Shown here: positions 12,308 to 20,669 of the stretch, piece after piece
Position numbering within the stretch: position 1 is the first letter of the stretch
Layout: each line of letters opens with the position of its first letter
Assembly: GCA_044226785.1 (NCBI GenBank)
Contig: JBGAGK010000001.1
Span: 1 to 64,000, forward strand
Reading direction: 5' to 3'
Source: TMP-86 sp039807285
Lineage (GTDB): Bacteria; Pseudomonadota; Gammaproteobacteria; Steroidobacterales; Steroidobacteraceae
Length of the DNA stretch: 64,000 bases
The notes under the pieces: generated by a model
The model's database searches: none
What the model saw: the letters and a program-made list of their open reading frames with translations, nothing else
What the model was told of the DNA's origin: nothing
Program-made: the position numbers and the translations under genes

Positions 12308-13384
12308 ATGTTTTCACACTCAAACGCTCTGGCCACAGGCTTTGCAGCATTGGCCACACTGGTCCTGACATCCGGGAGCCTGGCGGCCGAAGCCCCCGCG
12401 CGCGGTGTCCACTACTTCGGCCTCAAGAGCCAGGCTGTCAGCCAGATGCAGGCCAAGGACCGCCGGCCGGATGGCCCGATGGTGGACTGGTCCGTGCCCC
12501 TGACTGGCGATCGCACCGAGGGCGCATTCACCCTGCAGGATGAGATCTGGAATTCCACGTTCAAGGTGCCCCTGCACTTCCACAAGAAGCACGCCGAGGT
12601 TTTCTTCATCATGGACGGCCAGGTGGAATGGACGGTGGGCGGCGAAACCCACGTGATGAGCGCCGGCGATCTCGTCTACATCCCGCCCAACACACCGCAC
12701 AAGGTGCATGTCGTGGGCGGCAAGCCCATGCATACCCTGTTCGTATCCACACCGGGTGGCTATGAAGAAGAGGACCAGATTTCGCGCCAGTTCAGCAAGG
12801 AGGCCCTGGACACGCCGGTCGCGAAGGCGTTCGCTGCCGCGTTGGGCGACTTCAACCCGCTGCCCGATGACACGGTGGTCCCTGCCGACAATGCAGGCCC
12901 GGGCCCGCATCGTGATGCGCACCATTTCGCCCTTGGCAACAAGGTCCGCACCGCGTTCAACAAGAGCGGCAATGTCAGCTCCAGGATCGTGCTCGGAGGC
13001 GACGACAGCGAAGGGCGCTTCACCTGGCAGGACGAGTCATGGCCCGCCGATTTCAACGTGCCGCTGCATTTCCACAAGCGTCACTACGAGGTGTTCTACA
13101 TCGTGGGTGGCGCAGTCGAGTGGACCGTCGGGGGAGAAGCGCATGTGATGCACGCCGGTGATGTCGTCTACATCCCGCCCAACACACCGCACAAGGTGCA
13201 TGTCGTAGGCGGTGTGGCGGCGCATCTGCTGTTCATCCAGGGTCCGGGCGGCTACGAGGCAACGGTCGATCTGGCCAATGCCTACTCGAAGGCGGAGCGG
13301 GAACGGCCCGCGGCCAAGGCTGCGCTGGACACGCTGCACGACTTCAATGCACTGAAGGACCCGAGTCCCTACAAGCCGAAGTAA
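12308..13384 (+). CDS. Exported tandem-cupin protein
   Basis: A 358-residue protein with a cleavable signal peptide (LATLVLTSGSLAAEAP) and two near-identical cupin domains, about residues 75-155 and 240-320. Each carries the metal-binding pattern LHFHKxHxEVF...VEWTVGGE and the second motif PPNTPHKVHVVGG. Such His/Glu sets bind Fe, Mn or Ni in dioxygenases and isomerases; the substrate cannot be told. The start at 12308 gives the signal peptide. The SDR gene begins 18 nt downstream, so co-transcription is likely. A 47-nt block is almost identical between the two domains. Confidence 0.8.
   Translation: MFSHSNALATGFAALATLVLTSGSLAAEAPARGVHYFGLKSQAVSQMQAKDRRPDGPMVDWSVPLTGDRTEGAFTLQDEIWNSTFKVPLHFHKKHAEVFFIMDGQVEWTVGGETHVMSAGDLVYIPPNTPHKVHVVGGKPMHTLFVSTPGGYEEEDQISRQFSKEALDTPVAKAFAAALGDFNPLPDDTVVPADNAGPGPHRDAHHFALGNKVRTAFNKSGNVSSRIVLGGDDSEGRFTWQDESWPADFNVPLHFHKRHYEVFYIVGGAVEWTVGGEAHVMHAGDVVYIPPNTPHKVHVVGGVAAHLLFIQGPGGYEATVDLANAYSKAERERPAAKAALDTLHDFNALKDPSPYKPK
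12674..12720 (+). repeat. 47-nt near-identical repeat within the bicupin gene, copy 1
   Basis: This copy and 13166-13212 differ at one base over 47 nt and encode the VYIPPNTPHKVHVVGG motif of each cupin domain. The flanking parts of the domains are clearly more diverged, which suggests local gene conversion or a young duplication. Confidence 0.85.
13166..13212 (+). repeat. 47-nt near-identical repeat within the bicupin gene, copy 2
   Basis: Second copy of the block at 12674-12720, one mismatch (A for G near the 3' end). Confidence 0.85.
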
Positions 13385-13402
13385 ATCCACGGTCGTAACG
13401 GC

Positions 13403-14131
13403 ATGACATTCCGCACCGACCTGTTTGCCGGCCGCACTGCGCTGATCGTCGGTGGTACCACCGGCATCGGTGCAGCCGCGGCCGATTGTCTTGCCGGGCT
13501 CGGCGCCCGCGTGATCGCTGCGGGGCTCGCCCCGGCGCAAGGTTCCCATGGGCCGTCACATCGCGCAGTCACCTGCGTGCAAGTCGACATCACCGACCGT
13601 GGTGCACCCGAGCGCCTCGTGCAGGGATTCGACCGGCTCGACTTCCTGGTGAACAGTGCGGGGATCAGCCGTGATCGCGACGAATACGACCTGGATGTGT
13701 TCGAGCGGGTCCTGGCCGTGAACCTGACTGCGACCATGCGCATGTCGATGGCGGCCGCACCACTCCTGCGGGCAGCACATGGGGCCATCGTCAATGTCGG
13801 GTCGATGTACAGCTTCTTCGGCAGCGAGGACCGGCCTGCCTACAGCGCCAGCAAGGGCGGCATCGCCCAACTCACCCGATCGCTCGCACAGACCTTCGCT
13901 CCGGATGGCGTGCGCGTGAACGCCGTAGCGCCGGGCTGGATCAGCACGCCATTGAGCGCCGGCCTGCGTGCCGACGCCCGGGCCTCGCAGCGCGTGATCG
14001 ACCGGACTCCGTTCAGGCGCTGGGGCGAACCGCGCGAGGTTGCAGAGGTGATCGCATTTCTCTGCTCCCCCGCCGCCGGGTTCGTCACGGGCGCATTGCT
14101 GCCGGTCGACGGGGGCTACCTCACGGTGTGA
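13403..14131 (+). CDS. SDR-family NAD(P)-dependent oxidoreductase
   Basis: Classical short-chain dehydrogenase/reductase, 242 residues. The Rossmann motif GGTTGIG is near residue 16, NSAG near 82, the catalytic Ser in NVGSMYSFFG near 132 and the YSASKGG motif (Tyr, Lys) near 147-153; the C terminus LPVDGGYLTV is typical. The N-terminal region is compact and the product is full length for the family. It follows the bicupin by 18 nt. The substrate is unknown. Confidence 0.88.
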   Translation: MTFRTDLFAGRTALIVGGTTGIGAAAADCLAGLGARVIAAGLAPAQGSHGPSHRAVTCVQVDITDRGAPERLVQGFDRLDFLVNSAGISRDRDEYDLDVFERVLAVNLTATMRMSMAAAPLLRAAHGAIVNVGSMYSFFGSEDRPAYSASKGGIAQLTRSLAQTFAPDGVRVNAVAPGWISTPLSAGLRADARASQRVIDRTPFRRWGEPREVAEVIAFLCSPAAGFVTGALLPVDGGYLTV

Positions 14132-14177
14132 GAAGCCCTGGCAGCGAACAGGACTGGCGCCGACACTGCATCGCGGA

Positions 14178-15401
14178 TCAAAGGGCCCGCGGGCGGATCA
14201 GCATGGGGACAAAACGCCAGAGATACAGGCCAAAGGCAACCATCCAGGCACCGGCGGAAAGGTGCAGGATGTGGATGGAAAAAGACGTCGGCAACAGGGC
14301 TGTCAGACGCAGGATCGCGGCGAGGATCACCAGGACATAGGCGACGACCATGGTGCGATCTGCGCGCAGCGGCCTTCCGAGATGGCCAAGCGCCGTGCGC
14401 GTCACCATGCCGATGATCAGCACGGAGAAGCCTGCGACGCCGATGACATGGGCGCCCCAGGCCGGCCGGATCACCCAGCCCGCCGCATGTGCGGCCGCGA
14501 CCAGCAATCCCGCGCCCAGACCGGCATAGCCGACGTACAGGATCCACAGCAATGGCACCTGCCGCACCGCCCAGGGGCGCCAGGCCAGCACCTGCCACAG
14601 TGAAATGATTCCCGCGACCGCAAGTGCAACGCCTGAAGCCTGCATCCAGCCGCCGATCTGCAGGGCAATGGCCAGAAGCCCGGCACCGATCTGCCAGTGG
14701 CCACTGCGCGTGAGCATGGGTATCTGGAGCCCGGGCACGCCGCGCATGGCGAAGAATGGAATCACGCGCCGAGCGATCAGCAGTGCAATGAGGGCCATGC
14801 ACAGCAGCCCCAGGTTGAAGCGCTCCATCAGCAGCGTGTAGTCACCCTTCCCGGCCGCCAGCACATACAGGACGTCGGCCACGCCCAGACCGAGCACGAG
14901 CAGCGGAACTCCATAGTTTCTCCGGCTGCCGGAGGCGAGGATCACCCGCCCCAACGCCGCCGCAGCCCAGGCGAAGAACAGGAATTCGCAGCCGACCCCA
15001 AGCCACAGACCGCCCGGGCCCGGCGAGAGATAACCGATCCGGGCCAGCACCCACAGGAGAGCCAGCCCACCGAGGGCTCCACCATGCATCGGGTTGATCC
15101 CGGTCCAGTTCGCGCCGGCCGTGAGCAGGAAGCCGACGGCGATGGTCGCGATGAAACCCCACAGCATCTCATGTGCGTGCCAGATGACGCCCGGGAGCGA
15201 GCCCGTGAGCACTTGCGGCGCGAACACCCAAAGGACCACTGACACGGCGGCCCACAGGGTGCCCGCGATGTACAGGGGCCGGAAGCCCAGCTCGAGGAAG
15301 GCACGCCACTGCGGTGCCGCCACGGAGGATGCACGGCCGGGATGTCCGGCTGACAACTGCTCAGCCAAGTGCGAGTCCCGTGGCCATCGCGTCGGGAGCA
15401 C
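14178..15401 (-). CDS. nnrS: NnrS family membrane protein
   Basis: A 407-residue polytopic membrane protein with about 12 hydrophobic segments. Family landmarks are LGFRPLYIAGTLWA, PGVIWHAHEMLWGF, GFLLTAGANWTG, RRVIPFFAMRG and GMVTRTALGHLGRPL, with conserved His residues suited to heme or metal binding. NnrS proteins are linked to relief of nitric-oxide stress. The start is a GTG at 15401, so the gene overlaps the hemoglobin gene by 41 nt and is translated from the same mRNA. The NsrR-like operator upstream of the hemoglobin gene would control both. Confidence 0.9.
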   Translation of the reverse strand: MLPTRWPRDSHLAEQLSAGHPGRASSVAAPQWRAFLELGFRPLYIAGTLWAAVSVVLWVFAPQVLTGSLPGVIWHAHEMLWGFIATIAVGFLLTAGANWTGINPMHGGALGGLALLWVLARIGYLSPGPGGLWLGVGCEFLFFAWAAAALGRVILASGSRRNYGVPLLVLGLGVADVLYVLAAGKGDYTLLMERFNLGLLCMALIALLIARRVIPFFAMRGVPGLQIPMLTRSGHWQIGAGLLAIALQIGGWMQASGVALAVAGIISLWQVLAWRPWAVRQVPLLWILYVGYAGLGAGLLVAAAHAAGWVIRPAWGAHVIGVAGFSVLIIGMVTRTALGHLGRPLRADRTMVVAYVLVILAAILRLTALLPTSFSIHILHLSAGAWMVAFGLYLWRFVPMLIRPRAL

Positions 15402-15777
15402 GGTTCAACTGATACCCGTACCACAGGCTCTGTGCGATGCGCTGTGCCATGACATGAGCCTGTTCCCCCATGGCCTGATTGGGATGCGCGGAAGTGGTTT
15501 CCAGGAACAGCGCCAGCCAGCGCTCGAACAGGGCCGCACTGAGACCGGGAAGCGCCGCATGCCTGGGCATGGGCGTGCCGGAATATCGCCCCGTACGCCT
15601 CAGCACCGCGGACCAGAAATCGACCATCTTCGCCAGGTGATGATCCCAGTCTTCGATGTGCGCATCGAATATGGGACCGAGCGCCTCATCGGCGCGTACC
15701 CGCGCATAGAAGTCGTGGACCAGCCGCGTGATGTCTGCCTCGGAGCAAAACTCGGGATTGGACAATGGACGCCTCAT
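15361..15777 (-). CDS. Group III truncated hemoglobin
   Basis: A 138-residue globin of the truncated hemoglobin group III type: ITRLVHDFYARVRAD, KMVDFWSAVLRRTGRYSG, PMPRHAAL (proximal His) and FERWLALFLETT are in the right order. These proteins bind O2 or NO and have been linked to NO dioxygenation. The ATG lies only 8 nt after the NsrR-like operator and lacks a clear Shine-Dalgarno sequence, so the message may be nearly leaderless. It is the first gene of a two-gene unit with nnrS. Confidence 0.88.
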   Translation of the reverse strand: MRRPLSNPEFCSEADITRLVHDFYARVRADEALGPIFDAHIEDWDHHLAKMVDFWSAVLRRTGRYSGTPMPRHAALPGLSAALFERWLALFLETTSAHPNQAMGEQAHVMAQRIAQSLWYGYQLNRAPDAMATGLALG

Positions 15778-15785
15778 CGTGAATT

Positions 15786-15808
15786 AAGATGCATATCATA
15801 TACATCTT
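15786..15808 (-). promoter_or_regulatory. NsrR-like operator upstream of the hemoglobin-nnrS operon
   Basis: A 23-bp near-perfect inverted repeat: arm AAGATGCATAT, central C, arm ATATACATCTT (10 of 11 positions pair). It matches the proteobacterial NsrR consensus AAGATGYATTT-N-AAATRCATCTT in nearly every conserved position. NsrR is a [2Fe-2S] repressor released by nitric oxide. The site overlaps the 3' end of the redoxin gene and a TATGAT hexamer that could be the -10 box. The downstream genes are exactly those expected in an NsrR regulon. Confidence 0.8.
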
Positions 15809-16341
15809 TTAACCGGCGGGATACAGACGGCACCACCCGTTTCCTCCACCGGCTTGCTGGCGCTGGCGCCCGCGGGTCTGGCCAGCAATTCCCCGATGAG
15901 CACACCCAGCCGCAGGTCATCGAGGTGTCCGAAGTGGTGAAGCACGAGCTTCCCGTCGCGACCGAATACCATCAGCGTCGGGGTCCCGTTCAATCCCCAC
16001 TTCTGCATGGTCGCAGGCAAGGGCGAGCCTTTGACGGGCCGGTCGATGGCGATCGGGAATGGCAGGCGATATTCGCCCACGAAGACCCGCAGCGCTTCAG
16101 GCGTCATGACGTGATGGTGCTCGAAGACGCTGTGCAGACCGATGACCACCAGGTCATCCCGGCTGAACGTGGAGTACAGGGTGCGCGCCTGCGGCAGGCT
16201 GTTCTGGACACATCCGGGGCACAACATCTGGAAGACACTGACCACGACTACCCGACCCTGCAGGTCGGCCGGGCCGAGCGGCTTTTCCGGGTTGAGCCAT
16301 TCGCTCGCTTCGATGTCGGGAGTCATGGAAGTACGTTGCAC
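15796..16341 (-). CDS. Thioredoxin-fold redoxin (TlpA/AhpC-like)
   Basis: A 181-residue protein with a thioredoxin fold. It contains the redox motif CPGC in VFQMLCPGCVQNSLP near residue 40 and the cis-Pro segment NGTPTLMVFGRDGKLV near 118, as in TlpA/redoxin proteins. It lacks a clear signal peptide, so it may be cytoplasmic. The start is uncertain: GTG at 16341 or ATG at 16326 (MTPDIEASEW). The stop codon lies within the NsrR-like operator of the next gene. The neighbouring gene upstream, 34 nt away on the same strand, encodes a periplasmic protein of unknown function. Confidence 0.75.
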   Translation of the reverse strand: MQRTSMTPDIEASEWLNPEKPLGPADLQGRVVVVSVFQMLCPGCVQNSLPQARTLYSTFSRDDLVVIGLHSVFEHHHVMTPEALRVFVGEYRLPFPIAIDRPVKGSPLPATMQKWGLNGTPTLMVFGRDGKLVLHHFGHLDDLRLGVLIGELLARPAGASASKPVEETGGAVCIPPVKRCI

Positions 16342-16375
16342 CAGGAGTTACGGAATTGGTCCGGGAACGCCGATT

Positions 16376-17125
16376 TCAATGGTTGACCTTGCCCGGCAGG
16401 GACAGGTTCCCCGAAGCCACCTTGAATACATTGACGACGCACAGCAGTGGATCGTGCACGCTGGCATTCACGCGCAGCGCGGCCGTCACGCCGTCAAAGC
16501 CGCCCGCTTCCACCACTGCGATGTCATCGAACGGTACTCGCACCTCGACGGATTCCCGATCGAACGAAGGTGACCATCCCGGACTGTCGATCAGGATGGG
16601 CAAGCCCGGCCAGGTTCTCGGCAAGCGAGGCTTCGCGCCTTCCGGAATGTCCACCACTTTCAGGGCATCCTTGCCGCAGGCAGCATCGGGTTTGAGCACC
16701 ACCCAGTGCGAGTGCCATACATTGCCGTCGTTGCCGAGGTTCCCGTCGCCATTTTCGTCGAACAGCGGCGTGTCATCGAAATCCGGGTGGGCGGTGACGG
16801 CCAGGGCCAGAATGCCCGCCTTGGGTTCGAAGCCGACGATCTCCGGATCCAGGGTCGTGGGCCATACATAAGAGAACACCGAGCTGCCGGCGAGCTTGCC
16901 CGTTGCCGCTGGCCGGCTCGCGCCCGCCCGGCCGGATACGGCCATGTGGAATATGGCCATGTTGCCCCGGGTCGTGATCTTCGTGTGCACGATGTCGAAG
17001 GGCGCCTCCACCCGGGCGTCGGGCGTGGTGGCGATGCCGCCCTGATGTGCGTTGTGGGCCATCGCGGGATACGCGAATGCGGCCAGCGACGCCATCAGGA
17101 AGAAGGATGAAATGAAGCTGCGCAT
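16376..17125 (-). CDS. Predicted periplasmic protein of unknown function
   Basis: A 249-residue protein with a good signal peptide (FFLMASLAAFAYPAMA). I do not recognise a family with confidence. The mature part contains HNAHQGG near the N terminus, an acidic Ca-loop-like stretch FDENGDGNLGNDGN and HSHWVVL, and ends in VNHS-like beta-rich sequence. The start at 17125 is supported by GGGGAGA. It is divergent from an AraC-type regulator, which may control it, and is followed by the redoxin gene. Confidence 0.65.
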   Translation of the reverse strand: MRSFISSFFLMASLAAFAYPAMAHNAHQGGIATTPDARVEAPFDIVHTKITTRGNMAIFHMAVSGRAGASRPAATGKLAGSSVFSYVWPTTLDPEIVGFEPKAGILALAVTAHPDFDDTPLFDENGDGNLGNDGNVWHSHWVVLKPDAACGKDALKVVDIPEGAKPRLPRTWPGLPILIDSPGWSPSFDRESVEVRVPFDDIAVVEAGGFDGVTAALRVNASVHDPLLCVVNVFKVASGNLSLPGKVNH

Positions 17126-17180
17126 GATGTCTCCCCTGCTGCAAGGTCGATTGGATGAGGACAGCATGCGGGCCCCTGAA

Positions 17181-17219
17181 GTATCATTTGGCTCAAAGCA
17201 TTCTGATTTCGTATCATTT
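17181..17219. promoter_or_regulatory. Direct repeats in the divergent araC-like promoter region
   Basis: GTATCATTT occurs at 17181-17189 and again at 17211-17219, 30 bp apart (about three helical turns), within the 101-bp region between the divergent periplasmic-protein and AraC-type genes. AraC family regulators often bind direct repeats, so these are candidate binding half-sites. Confidence 0.4.
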
Positions 17220-17226
17220 CGTACAA

Positions 17227-18093
17227 ATGCCCGAGCGTGTTTCCATTGATCGGCTCTCTGCGATCCTCGAGCGATTCCGTGTCCAGGCTCAGCTCCACCA
17301 CTCGGGCGCCCTGTGCGGCATCAACCGATTCGACGCGGGCGACGGCAGCGGCTACCTGCACGTCCTGCGCCGGGGTAGGCTCGAGGTCCGCCACCCGCGC
17401 GCACGGGACGTGCCCAGGATCATGCATTTCGGGGAGCCGACGGTACTTTTCTATCCGCGCCCGTTCACGCATCACTTTCACGATCCGCAGGCCGAGGGCG
17501 CCGACTTCACCTGTGCGCGGTTGATCTTTGAAGGTGGCCCGCAGAATCCGCTGGCCCTGGCCCTGCCGCCGCTGGTCGCGCTGCCACTGGCGCGCGTACC
17601 GGGACTGGATCAGGCATTGGGACTGCTGTTTGCAGAAACCGACCGCGTGCGATGCGGTCAACGACTGCTGGCCGATCGGCTGTTCGAGATCGTGGTGATC
17701 CAGTTGTTGCGCTGGCTGCTGGACCATCCGCATGAAGCGGGCGTTCGCACCGGACTCATCACCGGATTGTCGGATCCGCGTCTGGCACGCACGCTCACCG
17801 CCTTGCATGAGGCGCCTGGCGAACGCTGGCCACTCGAAAGGATGGCCGGAATTGCGGGCATGTCGCGTACGGCGTTTGCCACTGCATTTCGCAGAATCGT
17901 CGGCCAGACCCCGGCTGATTATCTCGGCGGCTGGCGGATGGCTCTGGCACAAAGCCGCCTGCGCGAAGGTCGGCCCATCAAGATTCTGGCTGATGAGCTC
18001 GGCTACGCAAACCCTTCTGCATTTTCGCGCGCATTTTCGGCGCGGACGGGGCTGTCTCCACGAAGGTGGCTGGCGGGGACATCGGCCGCATGA
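17227..18093 (+). CDS. AraC family transcriptional regulator
   Basis: A 288-residue regulator. The N-terminal half is a cupin-type sensor domain of the AraC_binding_2/Cupin_6 kind (LHVLRRGRLEVRHP, PTVLFYPRPFTHHF). The C-terminal half has two helix-turn-helix units: WPLERMAGIAGMSRTAFATA and IKILADELGYANPSAFSRAF followed by GLSPRRW. I chose the ATG at 17227, where family similarity begins; a longer frame would run into the promoter region. It is divergent from the periplasmic-protein gene. Confidence 0.88.
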   Translation: MPERVSIDRLSAILERFRVQAQLHHSGALCGINRFDAGDGSGYLHVLRRGRLEVRHPRARDVPRIMHFGEPTVLFYPRPFTHHFHDPQAEGADFTCARLIFEGGPQNPLALALPPLVALPLARVPGLDQALGLLFAETDRVRCGQRLLADRLFEIVVIQLLRWLLDHPHEAGVRTGLITGLSDPRLARTLTALHEAPGERWPLERMAGIAGMSRTAFATAFRRIVGQTPADYLGGWRMALAQSRLREGRPIKILADELGYANPSAFSRAFSARTGLSPRRWLAGTSAA

Positions 18094-18197
18094 GCACGTC
18101 GAACCCGCCTGCTTCAACAAGGTACGTGGAATCGGACTGCAGGCAGGCTAGAATTCCCGTCCACCATTCGCGATCAGCGTCATTGAGAGGATTCCCG

Positions 18198-19406
18198 ATG
18201 AAACCTGCCCTGCTGATGACTGCCTTTTCCATGCTGATCCTGTCCATGACTGCCGCGCTGGCCCAGGAAATGCCGACCTCGCTGGCACAGGCCGAGTCGA
18301 TGGAGAAGGCCAACCGCCTGCCGCTCACGGATTTCTACTCGACGCCGGCCAACCTGGCGGCGAGCAAGCCGGGCGCGTTGCTGCGGAGTGAGGCTTTCAA
18401 GGGTTACACACTTCCCAAAGGCGCCAGCGCCGTACGCATCCTGTATCACTCGCGCGATGCCAATGGTCACGATGTGGCGACCTCCGCCGTGGTGCTGATC
18501 CCGGCGGGTCAGCCGCCCGCCACCGGCTGGCCGGTGATCGCCTGGGCCCATGGGACCAGCGGTGTGAGCCGGCTGTGCGCGCCATCGGCCATGAAGGACC
18601 TGTATTACGGCGAGGAGGGCCTGCTGCCCATGGTCCGCGCGGGCTTTGCGGTGGTGGCCACGGACTACCACGGCCTCGGCACCGAGGGACCTCATCAATA
18701 CGTCAACAAGATCGCGCAGGCGCATGATGTCATCTACTCGATTCCGGCGGCGCACGCGGCCGTACCGCACCTGGATCGGCGCTGGGTCGTCGATGGTCAC
18801 TCGCAGGGCGGACTTGCAGCCTGGAGCGTGGCCGAAATGCAGCATGATCTGAAGGATCCCGACTACCTGGGCGCCGTGTCGGTCGCAGGCGTGGCACGCG
18901 GCATCGAGTTCTTCGGGCATCTTGCAGCCACGCCCGGCGTGGGCTTCTATCTGGCATTCATGGCGGCCGGCGTGCATGCGAGCTACCCTGATTTCCAGCC
19001 CCGCGAACTGGTTTCCGACGAAGTGCTGGCGCACTACGAGGATGTGACTACGAAGGGTTGCTACTTCCGGGCCTACGCCACCTACGCAAAGCTCCCGGGG
19101 GACAAGCTGCTGCGAAAGGGCTGGGAACACTCCACCCGGGTCAAGGATTTCTTCGACAGCCTGGCACTGGCCCGCAAGCCCATCGGCGGACCGATGCTGG
19201 TGCTGGCCGGGGAAGCCGACCAGACCGTGCCCATCGATGGCGTCCGTGATGCCGTGAAGAAGATGTGCGCCATGAAGCAGCCCGTTTCCTTCAAGAGTTA
19301 TCCGGGTCTGGACCACGACCCCGTGATGTACCAATCCACGCCTTATCAGCTCGACTGGATCCGCGCGCGTTTTGCAGGAAAGCCGGCCGCCTCCAGCTGC
19401 GACTGA
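18198..19406 (+). CDS. Secretory lipase-like alpha/beta hydrolase
   Basis: A 402-residue exported esterase/lipase of the secretory lipase (LIP) type. It has a signal peptide (LLMTAFSMLILSMTAALAQE), the oxyanion region VIAWAHGTSGV, the nucleophile elbow GHSQGG near residue 200, an Asp in LAGEADQTVP near 340 and a His in PGLDHDPV near 372. GAGAGG follows no visible operon; GAGAGG precedes the ATG as ribosome binding site. The natural substrate is unknown; small acyl esters are likely from family knowledge. Confidence 0.85.
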   Translation: MKPALLMTAFSMLILSMTAALAQEMPTSLAQAESMEKANRLPLTDFYSTPANLAASKPGALLRSEAFKGYTLPKGASAVRILYHSRDANGHDVATSAVVLIPAGQPPATGWPVIAWAHGTSGVSRLCAPSAMKDLYYGEEGLLPMVRAGFAVVATDYHGLGTEGPHQYVNKIAQAHDVIYSIPAAHAAVPHLDRRWVVDGHSQGGLAAWSVAEMQHDLKDPDYLGAVSVAGVARGIEFFGHLAATPGVGFYLAFMAAGVHASYPDFQPRELVSDEVLAHYEDVTTKGCYFRAYATYAKLPGDKLLRKGWEHSTRVKDFFDSLALARKPIGGPMLVLAGEADQTVPIDGVRDAVKKMCAMKQPVSFKSYPGLDHDPVMYQSTPYQLDWIRARFAGKPAASSCD

Positions 19407-19556
19407 AGCGCGGTCGGTGAGCCGGTTTCGCGACCTGGTTCCACTGATTTAGTCAAATCCCGCCGTCGACCGCTTCGCAAAGCGGCAATTCCGCGTGGAT
19501 TATGAGCGCGGGTTCGCGGTCGCCGAATTTCGGCTGCCTCGACAATCGCCCGCAGC

Positions 19557-20633
19557 ATGACACTACGGGCCAGCACATCGTTCGATCCGACGGTCAGCGC
19601 CGCGCAGGAAGCCGCGCGCGCTGCGCGAAGTGCCGGCCTCATCTACGTGGCCGACGCGATGCCCGGCATCCGCCGTGAACGACAGGGCAAGCAGTTCCAG
19701 TACTTCATGCCCGACGGCGGACTGATCGAGGATCCGGCATTGCTTGCACGCATCGCCGGACTTGCCATTCCACCTGCCTATGAACAGGTGTGGATCTGCA
19801 GGGACGAGCACGGACACCTGCAAGCCACCGGGCGAGATGCACGCGGCCGCAAGCAGTATCGGTATCACAGCCGATGGCGCGGAGTCCGCGACGACGCGAA
19901 GTTCGAACGCATGGTGAGCTTTGCGGCCGGCCTGCCGCGACTGCGGCGAAAGCTGGCACAGGACCTGGCACGCCCGGGTCTGCCGCGCGAGAAGGTGCTT
20001 GCAGTTCTGGTGAGCATCCTGGACGCCACGCGGGTGCGCGTGGGTAACGCCGAGTATGCACGCGACAACAAGAGCTTCGGCCTGACCACGCTGCTCAACC
20101 GGCATGTGAGTTTCATCCGTGACGGACGTGCCCGGCTCAATTTCCGCGGCAAGGGCGGCGTGCAGCACGAGATCACCATCGATGACCGCCGCATTGCCCG
20201 GATCGTCAAGCGCTGCCAGGAACTCCCCGGTCAGCAGTTGTTCCAGTACATCACCGACGAGGGTCGGCGCGCACCCATCGATTCGGGCCAGGTGAATGAC
20301 TACCTGCGCGAGGGCCTGGGCGATGATTTTACCGCCAAGGACTTCCGCACCTGGGGCGCCACGCTCCAGGCGGTGATCCTGCTGGCGCGCACACCAGTCC
20401 CCGAGGCTGCGAGCGAGCGAGCATTCAGGATCGAGATCGGAAACGTGGTCAAACAGGTGGCCGCCGAGCTTCGCAACACCCCGGCAGTCTGCCGCAAGTC
20501 CTATATCAACCCGCTGGTGTTCGACGCCTGGCGGAGCGGACTGATCCGGCGCGCGTTCAGCGGCGGCCTGAAGCTGGCGGCGCCGCGCAAGACCGAGAGC
20601 CGGGTGCTGGAGTTCCTGCGAAGGCACGGTTGA
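19557..20633 (+). CDS. Bacterial DNA topoisomerase IB
   Basis: A 358-residue type IB topoisomerase of the poxvirus-like bacterial family, which relaxes supercoils through a 3'-phosphotyrosine. The N-terminal domain contains GIRRERQGKQFQYF and IPPAYEQVWIC. The catalytic domain contains RVGNAEYARDNKSFGLTTL, FRGKGGVQHEI (catalytic Lys region), KDFRTWGATL and the nucleophile Tyr in CRKSYINP. All key positions are present and the length is normal. It is 36 nt upstream of hrpB. Confidence 0.93.
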   Translation: MTLRASTSFDPTVSAAQEAARAARSAGLIYVADAMPGIRRERQGKQFQYFMPDGGLIEDPALLARIAGLAIPPAYEQVWICRDEHGHLQATGRDARGRKQYRYHSRWRGVRDDAKFERMVSFAAGLPRLRRKLAQDLARPGLPREKVLAVLVSILDATRVRVGNAEYARDNKSFGLTTLLNRHVSFIRDGRARLNFRGKGGVQHEITIDDRRIARIVKRCQELPGQQLFQYITDEGRRAPIDSGQVNDYLREGLGDDFTAKDFRTWGATLQAVILLARTPVPEAASERAFRIEIGNVVKQVAAELRNTPAVCRKSYINPLVFDAWRSGLIRRAFSGGLKLAAPRKTESRVLEFLRRHG

Positions 20634-20669
20634 AGGTTTCTCACGCGGATTTCCGGAGCCTGCACCGGT

